The notes under the pieces: generated by a model | What the model was told of the DNA's origin: nothing | What the model saw: the letters and a program-made list of their open reading frames with translations, nothing else | Databases searched by the model: none | Shown: piece by piece, positions 8,650 to 17,773 of the stretch | How positions within the stretch are numbered: position 1 is the first letter of the stretch | How the letters are laid out: each line of letters begins with the position of its first letter | Translations under genes and position numbers: made by a program | Origin: an uncultured Clostridia bacterium | Lineage (GTDB): Bacteria > Bacillota > Clostridia > Christensenellales > Borkfalkiaceae | Assembly (NCBI GenBank): GCA_904419075.1 | Contig: CAJFQM010000004.1 | Span: 85,309 to 149,308, forward strand | Reading direction: 5' to 3' | Length of the DNA stretch: 64,000 nucleotides

Positions 8650-11600
8650 ATGAAGAAACTCAAAAGCATGTCGCTTGTTTTAGCGACGGTGGGTGCGGCT
8701 TCCGCTATCGCGGGAATATCGTTGCTCGGTATGGAAAAAAATGAGGCGTCGGCAGACGCCGCCAGCATGTATGTCGTTCCTATCGACGGTTATTATAAAG
8801 AAGACAAAACCGACGATTTGAAAGTTAACGACGGGGGCTTATCTTTATGGCTCGCTACCAGTGAAGGCGGCCGCGGCGGCGAGAACGGGGTCTGGACGGA
8901 TTTGGGCGAAAAGTGGTTTGAGCCCGGCAGCGAAGGATTTGAATATTATAACGAAAACGTACTTATTAACGGAAAAACCTTTGAGGAACTCAATGAGACC
9001 GAGAATGCGGGACTTTCACGCTTTGTGACGGGTTGGTATGGAACGGGTCAGATGTGTTTGAGAATCCATTGTGACGGGAACATGAAACCGGAAGAAGGTG
9101 ATTTTAATACAATTACCTTAAAAAAAGGCTTTCAGTTGTTAAATACGAAAGAAGAGAAACTGGGAACGGGTATTCCCGCCGATATAACGATGGCCATCGA
9201 ACAAATCGGCGGAAAGTGGATGGCGGTGAGAGCCACGGAATCTGTTACCGTAAAATCCATGCCTGCAAAGATCGATTACATCAAAGACGACGTTTTCGAT
9301 AAAACGGGCCTTACTTTTGAAGCTATCTATACGGATGGAGAAAAGGCTACGGTAACGGCAAAGGACGAAATGATCGTTTCTTATGATTTTACGGGAGAGG
9401 AAGCCGGAACCGTCAATGTCGTATGCAACGTCAACGGGGTGGAAGTCAATGTTCCCGTCAATTACGTACCCGTTCAGGTAGATCTCGAAAAAACGTCTCA
9501 GATTACTTTGGAAGGAGTCCGAGATACCTATGTGCGAGATACCGTCATAAGCGGGCTGACTTTAAAAAATGTACCAATGACGGACGGAACGACGGTAGAT
9601 GTTGAAGTTACTTCTCCCATGCTTACGGCAAAAACTTTTATGGCGGGGACATTTACCGGAACAATCACGTATTTGAATTATACACATGAGTTTACCTATC
9701 AGGTCGTCAATCCGGATAACGATAACGAAGGCGAATATGTCGTTCCCATCGACGGATACTATGCAGATAGTGACGGAGCGGGAAAGACGGCGGACGACGG
9801 AGGCCTTTCCCTGTGGCTGGCTACCAGCGTAAGCGGAGTGGGCGGAGAAGTGCAATGGCAGGGGCTCGGCGAGAAATGGTTTGAAGTAGGTACCGATGAG
9901 TTCGAATATCTCAATGCGTATGTATTGATAAACGGAAAAACCTTTAAGGAGCTCAATGAGACCGAAAATGCGGGACTTACACGTTTTATGCTCGGGTGGT
10001 ACGGAACGGGTTCTTTCTGTTTAAGGATCCATTGCGACGGAGATTATAAAGTTAATAACGGAAAAATCACAACGATCACCTTGAAGAAAGGTATGCACAT
10101 GCTTTCGCAGACAGGTGCAAAGTTAGGTGCCGCTTTGCCTGAGGACATTACGATGTCGGCCGTACAGGTAGGCGGAACGTGGATGTTCGTGCGTTCGACG
10201 GAGACGGCCGAAGTCGAAACAATGCCCGAAAAAACACTTTATTTCAAGGGAGATACGTTTGATTTTGAAGGATTGACTTTTAAGGTTACTTACACGGACA
10301 AAGATTCAAACGGAAAAAATTATACGGCGGTTATAGAAGCAAAATCGGAAATGATTACGGCTCCTTCGTTTGATTCCGATGAGGACGGCAAAAAAGACGT
10401 CGTTTGCAACGTAAACGGGAAAGAAGTGATTTTTCAGGTGGATTATCAGGCTTTGACGGTAGATCTCGACAAAGCGGATTCCGTGACGCTCGACGGCTTA
10501 AAAGACACCTATACCTGCGGGGATGAACTTTCCGGACTCATTCTGAAAAACGTTCCCATGAGCGACGGAACGACGAAAGATGTTCCCGTTACGGCACAAA
10601 TGCTGTCTGCCAAGACGTTTGCGGCAGGTACGCATGAAGGAACGATTACCTATCTCAATTTTACTTATAAATTTACATATAAAGTAGAAAACACGAACGG
10701 AGTCAGACTTACGGTAGATTCTTCTGCATATTCGATTGTCACCGACATCAATGAAAGAATCGGAATTAAATTTGATATTTTCGGCACGGATACAGAAATC
10801 AAAGCGCTGGAATATATCGATTGTACGACCGATTATAATATGGGCGATTATGTCTATATTAACGGTGTTTCTCTGACGGAGCTCAAAGCGAATTATAAAA
10901 TTCGCAACCTCAATCAATACGGGACTACAATTCTCATCGGATTCTATGAATCGGACGGAGACGCGGCCGATGTTCCAGACGAGTATAAAGACGAAAACGG
11001 TCTCGTAAAAGATTGCTTAAAGAAGTCCGATCTCCGTACCATAGAATTTAAGAAAGGGTTTACCTTTGTGACGGCGAAAGCGGATCATTGGGCTACGGGG
11101 GATGCACAGGCGACCGCTCAATCGGGAGGATATTTCTGTGTCCCCGGCGCTACATTGGAAACGGATGTCCTTTTGGTCGCTTATCCCGCAACCTCCACGC
11201 TTACCCGCTGGATACGTCCGTTAGATTTTAACGGGGAAGTGGAAGGACTTTATACCTCCGACGGTTCCCGCAATGCGATTAACGAAATTATAGGGGACAC
11301 AAAGGAAACCGCGATGTCGCTTACCTTGGGCAAGACGGAATATAAAATAGGAGAAGAGTTTGACGCTTCGGGATATTCCTGCCTCGTTACTTATAAAGAC
11401 GGAGGAACGGAAACAATCACTTTCAATTCCGCTGCGGTACAGGGTTTCAATTCTTCCGTCGCGGGAGAATATCAGTGCTCGTTTGCCGTGAATACGGATA
11501 AAGTAACATTTACCGTAACTGTGATCGAAGATGAAGGCAGTGGCGATGAAGACGAAGATTCTTCAACCACGTCCGATGATTCTGACGGCGGGAAGGAGGA

Positions 11601-11691
11601 AGGCTGTGGCTCCGTTATAGGTCTTGCCGGTTTAAGCGGCGCACTCCTTCTTATGGGAGCGGCTCTTTTCGTCGGTAAAAAGAAGAAGTAA
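8650..11691 (+). CDS. Large surface protein with a duplicated 320-residue unit and Ig-like domains
   Basis: This exported protein of 1013 residues has no recognised enzyme motif. After a signal peptide come two tandem units of about 320 residues, starting near residues 41 and 363, each opening with YVVPIDGYY. Each unit holds a beta-rich module containing LINGKTF and RIHCDG, a bacterial Ig-like (Big_3-type) domain, and a segment with LKNVPMTDGT or LKNVPMSDGT. A third divergent module, a further Ig-like domain (KIGEEFDASGYSC) and an acidic Ser/Asp linker follow. The end is GCGSV, a hydrophobic helix and GKKKK, the same tail as other surface proteins here. Being co-transcribed with a sugar importer, it probably captures glycan at the surface; this is inference. 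A 15 bp terminator hairpin follows. Confidence 0.85.
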   Translation: MKKLKSMSLVLATVGAASAIAGISLLGMEKNEASADAASMYVVPIDGYYKEDKTDDLKVNDGGLSLWLATSEGGRGGENGVWTDLGEKWFEPGSEGFEYYNENVLINGKTFEELNETENAGLSRFVTGWYGTGQMCLRIHCDGNMKPEEGDFNTITLKKGFQLLNTKEEKLGTGIPADITMAIEQIGGKWMAVRATESVTVKSMPAKIDYIKDDVFDKTGLTFEAIYTDGEKATVTAKDEMIVSYDFTGEEAGTVNVVCNVNGVEVNVPVNYVPVQVDLEKTSQITLEGVRDTYVRDTVISGLTLKNVPMTDGTTVDVEVTSPMLTAKTFMAGTFTGTITYLNYTHEFTYQVVNPDNDNEGEYVVPIDGYYADSDGAGKTADDGGLSLWLATSVSGVGGEVQWQGLGEKWFEVGTDEFEYLNAYVLINGKTFKELNETENAGLTRFMLGWYGTGSFCLRIHCDGDYKVNNGKITTITLKKGMHMLSQTGAKLGAALPEDITMSAVQVGGTWMFVRSTETAEVETMPEKTLYFKGDTFDFEGLTFKVTYTDKDSNGKNYTAVIEAKSEMITAPSFDSDEDGKKDVVCNVNGKEVIFQVDYQALTVDLDKADSVTLDGLKDTYTCGDELSGLILKNVPMSDGTTKDVPVTAQMLSAKTFAAGTHEGTITYLNFTYKFTYKVENTNGVRLTVDSSAYSIVTDINERIGIKFDIFGTDTEIKALEYIDCTTDYNMGDYVYINGVSLTELKANYKIRNLNQYGTTILIGFYESDGDAADVPDEYKDENGLVKDCLKKSDLRTIEFKKGFTFVTAKADHWATGDAQATAQSGGYFCVPGATLETDVLLVAYPATSTLTRWIRPLDFNGEVEGLYTSDGSRNAINEIIGDTKETAMSLTLGKTEYKIGEEFDASGYSCLVTYKDGGTETITFNSAAVQGFNSSVAGEYQCSFAVNTDKVTFTVTVIEDEGSGDEDEDSSTTSDDSDGGKEEGCGSVIGLAGLSGALLLMGAALFVGKKKK

Positions 11692-11705
11692 GAAAAATCG
11701 AGCAT

Positions 11706-11740
11706 GGAAAAAGGAGAAATTTATTATTTCTCCTTTTTCC
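11706..11740 (+). terminator. Intra-operon terminator or processing hairpin
   Basis: A perfect 15 bp stem (11706-11720 with 11726-11740) around the loop TTATT, with a U-rich descending arm, sits between the surface protein and the next lipoprotein gene. No promoter is visible in the 41 bp before the next start, so it may be a partial terminator that lowers expression of the enzymes relative to the transporter. Confidence 0.75.
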
Positions 11741-11781
11741 GAAAGATGAAGGGCGGAAAAACTCCGGAGGAAAATGAAAAA

Positions 11782-13635
11782 ATGAAGTCGGAAAAGGTAA
11801 AAAAAAGGCTCTCTTTATTGCTGACGGCGGTTATGGTGATTTCGGCGTTGTCGGCGTGCAACAAAAAAACTGATCAGAGCGAAAATAATTCTGCTGGTGG
11901 AACCGTGATAGACGAAACGAACTTGAAAGAAGACGAAAGAAATTTAACTCCCTATGAGTATACAAAACTCAATATAAGCGCCACGGACGACTATAATCGT
12001 ACGTTTGGGCGTTCCAACGGAAAAAAGACAGATAAAACTCGGTATGTAGGAATGTTTTTCTATTTGACTTTGGGTTATCATAATAATCACGACGGAATTT
12101 ATGATGTCTCCAAGATTACCGATTACGGCGAACATCTCGAAAATTTCCAAGGAAATACTCCCGAATCACCGGTAGGTTCCGCACATTTTTGGGGTGAGCC
12201 CGTTTGGGGCTACTACCAATCGAGCGATCCTTGGGTAATTCGTCGGCAGGTAGAAATGCTGACGATGGCGGGAATCGATTTCTTTGCGCTCGATTGTACG
12301 AATGCGATAACCTACGACGAAACGGTTACGACGCTTCTCGATACTTTGGAAGAATACCGTCGGCAGGGCTGGGATGTTCCGAAAGTTATGTTTTATTGCA
12401 ATTCTTCTTCTCGGGAAACGATAACGCATCTGTATACGACATTCTATAAAAATAATAAATATTCGGCGTTATGGTTTGCGCCCGAAGGAAAACCCGTCAT
12501 TACCAAAGAACAGTCTCTCGAATGGGATACGGAAAACGCCGTGGAGAAGGAAATTTCCGAATATTTTCATTTCAAACTTTCTCAATGGCCTACCGAAGCG
12601 AATAAACCGGAAGGTGTTCCGTGGATAGATTTTTCTTATCCGCAATATAATCATAACGGCTGGATGTCGGTGTCTCCCGCGCAGCATGCGGTTACCGTAT
12701 TGATGAGCGATACCGTTAAAAATTGGGGACGGGGATACGACTTTGACGCTAAAATGAACGATTCCGAACATTTTAGGGAAGGGATCAATTATCAACAGCA
12801 ATGGAATACCGTTCTCGATGACAAAGAAGTAGATTACGTATTTATAACTCAATGGAATGAATGGGTCGCGGAAAAGGGATATTATTCCGATCTGGACAAA
12901 TATTGGATGTGCGATAATTTCAACGAAGAATATTCCCGGGATTTGGAGCCGTGCAAGAACGGTTACGGAGATAATTTTTATTTGCAGACGATTCAAAATA
13001 TCCGTCGATACGCTTATGAAGATGAGGTACAGTATAGAAATCCTTCCGTCACCATCGATGTGTCGGATTTTGACGAAAAACAATGGGAAGGAGTAAAAAG
13101 TGTATATAAAGATTTTGCCAAAGAGGCGATAGAGCGTAATTGGCTTGCCTTCGATTCATCTTTTTCCTATATGGATACTTCCAATAGGAACGACATCGTT
13201 ACGACAAAAGTATGTCGCGACGAAGAATATGTCTATTTCCGCATAGAAACCGTGGCTCCCGTTACGGAATACAAGGAGGGGGATAAAAAATGGATGAATA
13301 TCCTTATTCGTACGGAAAACGGAGGCGACGACAGTCTTTTGGGATATCAGTATGTTCTCAACAGAAAAGTAGAAGGAAATTCCACATGGGTATATAAGAG
13401 CAAAGGCGGAAATTCCTATCGCCAAGTGGGGACGGGCGATGTGTATGTGAAGGATAACGTCATGCAGGTACGCGTTAAACTTTCTGATTTGGGACTGAAC
13501 GGAAACGAGTATTATATGGAATTTAAGGTCTGCGATAATATCACAAATCAATCGGATATTTTAAGTTATTATAATTCGGGTGATGCTGCGCCTATCGGTC
13601 GCCTGTCCTATGTTTTTGGGAATAAAAAATCTTAA
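11782..13635 (+). CDS. Surface lipoprotein, WNEW-motif GH99-like putative glycosidase
   Basis: This is a 617-residue lipoprotein. Translation could be read from 11704, but that ATG lies inside a terminator hairpin; the ATG at 11782 has GGAGG 11 bp upstream and gives a proper signal peptide ending LSAC (Cys26). The central part looks like a TIM barrel related to GH99/GH71 and WbsX-type proteins: MAGIDFFALDCTN, then a long barrel, then TQWNEWVAE, whose Glu is a likely catalytic residue. The last 170 residues form a beta-rich carbohydrate-binding-like domain. The gene is a tandem paralogue of the next one. GH99 enzymes are endo-alpha-mannosidases, but family assignment here is tentative. Confidence 0.75.
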   Translation: MKSEKVKKRLSLLLTAVMVISALSACNKKTDQSENNSAGGTVIDETNLKEDERNLTPYEYTKLNISATDDYNRTFGRSNGKKTDKTRYVGMFFYLTLGYHNNHDGIYDVSKITDYGEHLENFQGNTPESPVGSAHFWGEPVWGYYQSSDPWVIRRQVEMLTMAGIDFFALDCTNAITYDETVTTLLDTLEEYRRQGWDVPKVMFYCNSSSRETITHLYTTFYKNNKYSALWFAPEGKPVITKEQSLEWDTENAVEKEISEYFHFKLSQWPTEANKPEGVPWIDFSYPQYNHNGWMSVSPAQHAVTVLMSDTVKNWGRGYDFDAKMNDSEHFREGINYQQQWNTVLDDKEVDYVFITQWNEWVAEKGYYSDLDKYWMCDNFNEEYSRDLEPCKNGYGDNFYLQTIQNIRRYAYEDEVQYRNPSVTIDVSDFDEKQWEGVKSVYKDFAKEAIERNWLAFDSSFSYMDTSNRNDIVTTKVCRDEEYVYFRIETVAPVTEYKEGDKKWMNILIRTENGGDDSLLGYQYVLNRKVEGNSTWVYKSKGGNSYRQVGTGDVYVKDNVMQVRVKLSDLGLNGNEYYMEFKVCDNITNQSDILSYYNSGDAAPIGRLSYVFGNKKS

Positions 13636-13647
13636 AGGGAAATTTTT

Positions 13648-15483
13648 ATGAAAATAAAACATAAAAAAATAATCAGCTTATTGCTTGGTTTTGTTTTAGC
13701 GGTATCTTTTTCTGCCTGCGGTTCTCAAAAAAATTCATCTGAAAGTTCCGAGGGCTCCTCCGAGGGTTCCTTGGAGGAAATTGTTCGAGTTGAAGATACG
13801 AGAACTTTGAACGATTTTGAATACACACGGCTCAATCTTTCCGGAGCAGATGATTTGGGGCGAGTTTTTTTGCCCGCCGATGAAGAAAATAAGGAATTAT
13901 ATGTGGGGATGTTCTTTTTCCTTACATTGGGGGCTCATGCCGACCATACCGGAATCTATGATGTCAATAAAATCACAAACGGAGGAAAGAATTTAGATAA
14001 TTTTTATTACACGGATGATGCGAGTTCTCCGGTCGGTGCGGCTCATTTTTGGGGCGAGCCTGTATGGGGCTATTATCAATCGAATGACGAATGGGTGATT
14101 CGTCGTCAGATAGAGATGCTGACGATGGCGGGGATAGACTTTTTTGTGTTTGATACGACAAACGGAGTTTTATATGACGATACCGTCGCTTTAATCCTCC
14201 AAATTTTAGAAGAATACCGCAGTCAGGGCTGGGATGTTCCGCAGTTTATGTACTATATTGCGACAAACGATAAAGAATGTATCGAACATGTTTACGATTT
14301 ATATTATAAAGACGGAAAATATAAAGAACTTTGGTTTGCTCCCGAGGGAAAGCCGATGATTACGCAGATGTATTCGACGATGTGGGACGAAACCGACGAA
14401 CGGGAGTCCGCGATCGAAGACACGTTCGATATCCGTTACCGCCAGTGGCCGACCGAGTCGTTTTTACGCTTAGGGCTTCCTTGGGTGGAATTTTCCTATC
14501 CTCAGCCTATTCATACCGATTTTATCAGTGTATCTTGTGCGCAGCACACTGCTACAAAATTCAGTGAGACTACAAATAATCGCGGAAAGGGCTATGATTA
14601 TTCAAAAATGGCGAATGATTCTTCTCTGGTCGATGAGGGCCCAAACTACCAGGCGCAATGGGATCGGGCAATCTCCGGTGAACATTCGGAAATGATTAAA
14701 TATGTACTTTGTACGCAATGGAACGAATGGGTGGCGACCAAATTTCTCGATAACGACGGCAAGGCTTTTATGGTGGATAATTTCAATGCGGAATATTCCC
14801 GCGATATGGAACCTTGTTACGACGGATTCGGAGATAATTATTATATGCAGACGATAGAGAATCTGCGCCGCTTCAAATATTCGGAAGGCGTGCATTATCT
14901 TCATGATTTACATACAATCGATATATCCGATTTTGGGGAGGCGCAATGGTCGGAGGTGGAGAATTCCTACCGTGATTTTACGGGGGAAGCTGTAAAACGG
15001 GATCATGCAGCTTTTGACAGTTCGTTTAATTATGTCAATGATACCAATCGGAATGATATTGAGAGCATTTCCGTCTGTCATGACGATACCTATGCTTATT
15101 TCCGTATAACGACGTTAAAAAATATAACCTCTTACGTTTCCGGAGATCAGGGCTGGATGAACGTTTATATCGGTACGGACAGTGGAACGGATAATCTGTT
15201 CGGCTATGAATATGTACTGAACAAATCGGTGGAAGGGAATAAAACGTCCCTCTGCCGCCGTGTTTCGGGAAAATGGGAAAAAATTTCCGACGGAGATATA
15301 TACGTAAAAGAAAATGTCATGCAGATACGTGTCAAACTCTCTGATTTGGGGCTGAATCAAGAAAATTATACGTTTACTTTTAAAGTGACGGATAACGTCA
15401 GTAAAGAAGAAGATATTTTGAGTTACTACAATTCGGGAGACGCGGCACCTATCGGCAGATTAAGTTATACCTATGGTTATTAA
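13648..15483 (+). CDS. Second WNEW-motif GH99-like lipoprotein (tandem paralogue)
   Basis: This 611-residue protein is a close relative of the preceding one along its whole length. The signal peptide ends SFSAC (Cys24). Conserved blocks include GMFFFLTLGAHADH, AAHFWGEPVWGYY, MAGIDFFVFDTTN, TQWNEWVATK and GDNYYMQTIENLRR, followed by a beta-rich C-terminal domain ending YNSGDAAPIGRLSY, which is nearly identical to the paralogue. It probably arose by gene duplication and may cleave a related linkage in the same polysaccharide outside the cell. Start choice is supported by AAAGGGA upstream. Confidence 0.75.
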   Translation: MKIKHKKIISLLLGFVLAVSFSACGSQKNSSESSEGSSEGSLEEIVRVEDTRTLNDFEYTRLNLSGADDLGRVFLPADEENKELYVGMFFFLTLGAHADHTGIYDVNKITNGGKNLDNFYYTDDASSPVGAAHFWGEPVWGYYQSNDEWVIRRQIEMLTMAGIDFFVFDTTNGVLYDDTVALILQILEEYRSQGWDVPQFMYYIATNDKECIEHVYDLYYKDGKYKELWFAPEGKPMITQMYSTMWDETDERESAIEDTFDIRYRQWPTESFLRLGLPWVEFSYPQPIHTDFISVSCAQHTATKFSETTNNRGKGYDYSKMANDSSLVDEGPNYQAQWDRAISGEHSEMIKYVLCTQWNEWVATKFLDNDGKAFMVDNFNAEYSRDMEPCYDGFGDNYYMQTIENLRRFKYSEGVHYLHDLHTIDISDFGEAQWSEVENSYRDFTGEAVKRDHAAFDSSFNYVNDTNRNDIESISVCHDDTYAYFRITTLKNITSYVSGDQGWMNVYIGTDSGTDNLFGYEYVLNKSVEGNKTSLCRRVSGKWEKISDGDIYVKENVMQIRVKLSDLGLNQENYTFTFKVTDNVSKEEDILSYYNSGDAAPIGRLSYTYGY

Positions 15484-15496
15484 ACGGAGCAAAGAA

Positions 15497-17773
15497 ATGG
15501 AATATAAATTTGACACGGAGAGAGGGGTATTTAAACTGTATAAAGGAGAGACGGGTAAAGATTGGAGCAATCACCTGTTCAACGGATTGAGCTACGTAAC
15601 GAGCATAACGCATTACGGAGTGCCGTGGTCGAGATATATAGACGAAAACTCCGTACAAGTGACGTTGAATTGTCCGTTGACGTCGTTTGTGTATATACGG
15701 GACGCAAAGACGAAGAATTATTGGAACATAGCGGGCTATCCGTCTTTGAAAAAGATCAAGAAATATTGTTGTGAACATGGTCAAGAATATACGAAGATCT
15801 CGTCGGAGTATTTAGGAATCGAGGGAAGTGTAACGTATAGTATAGCGAAAGACGATACGCGTGAGGTCTGGAAGGTGACGTTGCGGAACCGAACAGAGAG
15901 GATGCGCGAGCTGGATATATTTGCGGTGACGGCATTCGATCTGAACGGATATGCCCAGCCGGTGTATTACAGTGCAGTGACGACGAGCGCGACGGAATAC
16001 GTAGAAGAGGCGAACGGAATCTATAACGGGAACTTAAATCCGTATCGACCGCACGAGAGGAGCAGCGGATATATCATATCGAGCGAGCGTGTGAAGGGGT
16101 ATGACGGGAATTACGAGAAATTTATCGGGACGCTGGGGACGCAGACGAAGCCTTTGGTATTGGAGCGAGGGATAGATTGCACGAATTCTTTGGCGACGGT
16201 GAGACAGCGAGGAGGAATCCTTGAAAACGAGATAAAATTAGAGCCGGGGGAAGAGAAGAGCATATATTATGTTTTGGGGCTGATAGGGAGTAAGGAGGAG
16301 CTGATCGCGAATTATCATCGTTTTATAGAAGAAAGCGAAAGAATCATAAGCGATTCAATGGAAAGTGAGAGATACGGAGAATTGCGTACGAAAAGTCCGG
16401 ATAAGCAGATCAACCGAATCATGAATTACTGGGCAGAACATCAGGTAAGTTATTGCATGTTGGGGAAGAAAGCGGTGCGAGACAATGCACAGCTTGCATT
16501 GGCGATGTTGAATTACGATGTGGCGCAGGCGAAGAAGACGATAGACGAATGCGTATCGCATCAATATTCGGACGGTCATTCGGTGCTTACATGGTATCCG
16601 TATTTGGAACAAAACATCTATTCGGATCCGTCGGCATGGCTGGTATTTGCGGTATGCGAATACCTGAAAGAGACGGGGGACATGGAATATTTGGAAAAGC
16701 GTCTGCCGTGGCTGGACGGAGGGGAAGGAAGAGTCCGGGAACATTTGGAAAAGGCGTTGGAGTGGTTCAGCCGAGAGGACAATTACGGACCGCACGGTTT
16801 ACCGAAGATTCATCATGCGGATTGGAACGACGCGTTGAATATTCCGGACGAGGAAGCGGAATCGGTATTCATGGGAATGTTGATCTGCAAAGTCTACGAA
16901 GAGATGAGTAAACTGTTTGAATATATGAGAGAAGGGGAAGCGGCGAAAGAATTGCGGGAGAAAAAGGCGAAACTGGCGGAAGTGATCAATGCGGAAGCAT
17001 ATAACGGAGAATATTATGTGCGAGCGTTTTCGAAATTCGGAGTGGTAGGAGACAAGAGCAGCGAAAACGGCGGGAAGATATATATCAATCCGCAAAGCTG
17101 GTCAATTTTATCGGGAGTATGTCCGAATGAGCGGATAGAGAAGGTGGTAAAGGCGATAGACGGAATGGAGAGTGAAGAAGGGATTCCGATGTGTGCGCCG
17201 AGCTACAAAAAATATGACGAAAGAGTAGGTCGAATGAGCGGGATGCTGGCGGGGGTATACGAAAACGGCGGAATCTACAATCACGCGGGATGTTTTAAGG
17301 TAATGGCGGACTGTAAATTAAAGCGAGGAAGCAGAGCAGTGGAAACCCTGAAAAAGATAATTCCCGACGGAGCGAAGAATCCTTCGAGCAAGACGACGGC
17401 AGAGCCGTATGTATTTACGAATTGCTATTTGAAACATCCGACAGTGGACATGGAGGTAGGCTTTTCGTGGCAAACGGGAACGTCGGCATGGGGGGTGATG
17501 TGTTATTATGAAGGAATACTCGGACTTCAACGGGATTATGACGGACTGCGGATCGATCCGGCGTTGCCGAAGGAATGGAAACGAGCGGAGGCATGGAGAA
17601 ATTACCGAGGAAACAGGTTGCACATAAGATACATAAACGAAGGCGGAAGTAAGGCGAAATTAAAAGTAGACGGAAAAGAGATAGCCGGGAATAAACTGCC
17701 GAAATTTTCGGATCAGTGCATGCACGAAATAACGGTGACAATGAGAAAAGAGAATGAAAAAGATATATGCTGA
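15497..17773 (+). CDS. GH94-type disaccharide phosphorylase
   Basis: This is a 758-residue member of the GH94 inverting phosphorylases, which split beta-linked disaccharides with phosphate to give a sugar 1-phosphate. It has the N-terminal beta-sandwich and then the (alpha/alpha)6 barrel. The signature HHADWNDALN around Asp445 carries the general acid. YNHAGCFK, SWQTGTSAWG and LRIDPALPKEW are typical of the C-terminal half. No signal peptide, so it is cytoplasmic. The ATG at 15497 has CGGAGC in front; an in-frame ATG at 15473 overlaps the previous gene and lacks a ribosome site. The substrate (cellobiose, chitobiose, laminaribiose or another) cannot be fixed. Its end overlaps the next gene by 20 bp. 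Confidence 0.85.
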   Translation: MEYKFDTERGVFKLYKGETGKDWSNHLFNGLSYVTSITHYGVPWSRYIDENSVQVTLNCPLTSFVYIRDAKTKNYWNIAGYPSLKKIKKYCCEHGQEYTKISSEYLGIEGSVTYSIAKDDTREVWKVTLRNRTERMRELDIFAVTAFDLNGYAQPVYYSAVTTSATEYVEEANGIYNGNLNPYRPHERSSGYIISSERVKGYDGNYEKFIGTLGTQTKPLVLERGIDCTNSLATVRQRGGILENEIKLEPGEEKSIYYVLGLIGSKEELIANYHRFIEESERIISDSMESERYGELRTKSPDKQINRIMNYWAEHQVSYCMLGKKAVRDNAQLALAMLNYDVAQAKKTIDECVSHQYSDGHSVLTWYPYLEQNIYSDPSAWLVFAVCEYLKETGDMEYLEKRLPWLDGGEGRVREHLEKALEWFSREDNYGPHGLPKIHHADWNDALNIPDEEAESVFMGMLICKVYEEMSKLFEYMREGEAAKELREKKAKLAEVINAEAYNGEYYVRAFSKFGVVGDKSSENGGKIYINPQSWSILSGVCPNERIEKVVKAIDGMESEEGIPMCAPSYKKYDERVGRMSGMLAGVYENGGIYNHAGCFKVMADCKLKRGSRAVETLKKIIPDGAKNPSSKTTAEPYVFTNCYLKHPTVDMEVGFSWQTGTSAWGVMCYYEGILGLQRDYDGLRIDPALPKEWKRAEAWRNYRGNRLHIRYINEGGSKAKLKVDGKEIAGNKLPKFSDQCMHEITVTMRKENEKDIC

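Noticed and set aside
11704..11781. Longer N-terminus for the first WNEW lipoprotein
   Set aside because: The upstream ATG lies inside a terminator hairpin and would place 26 polar residues before the signal peptide.
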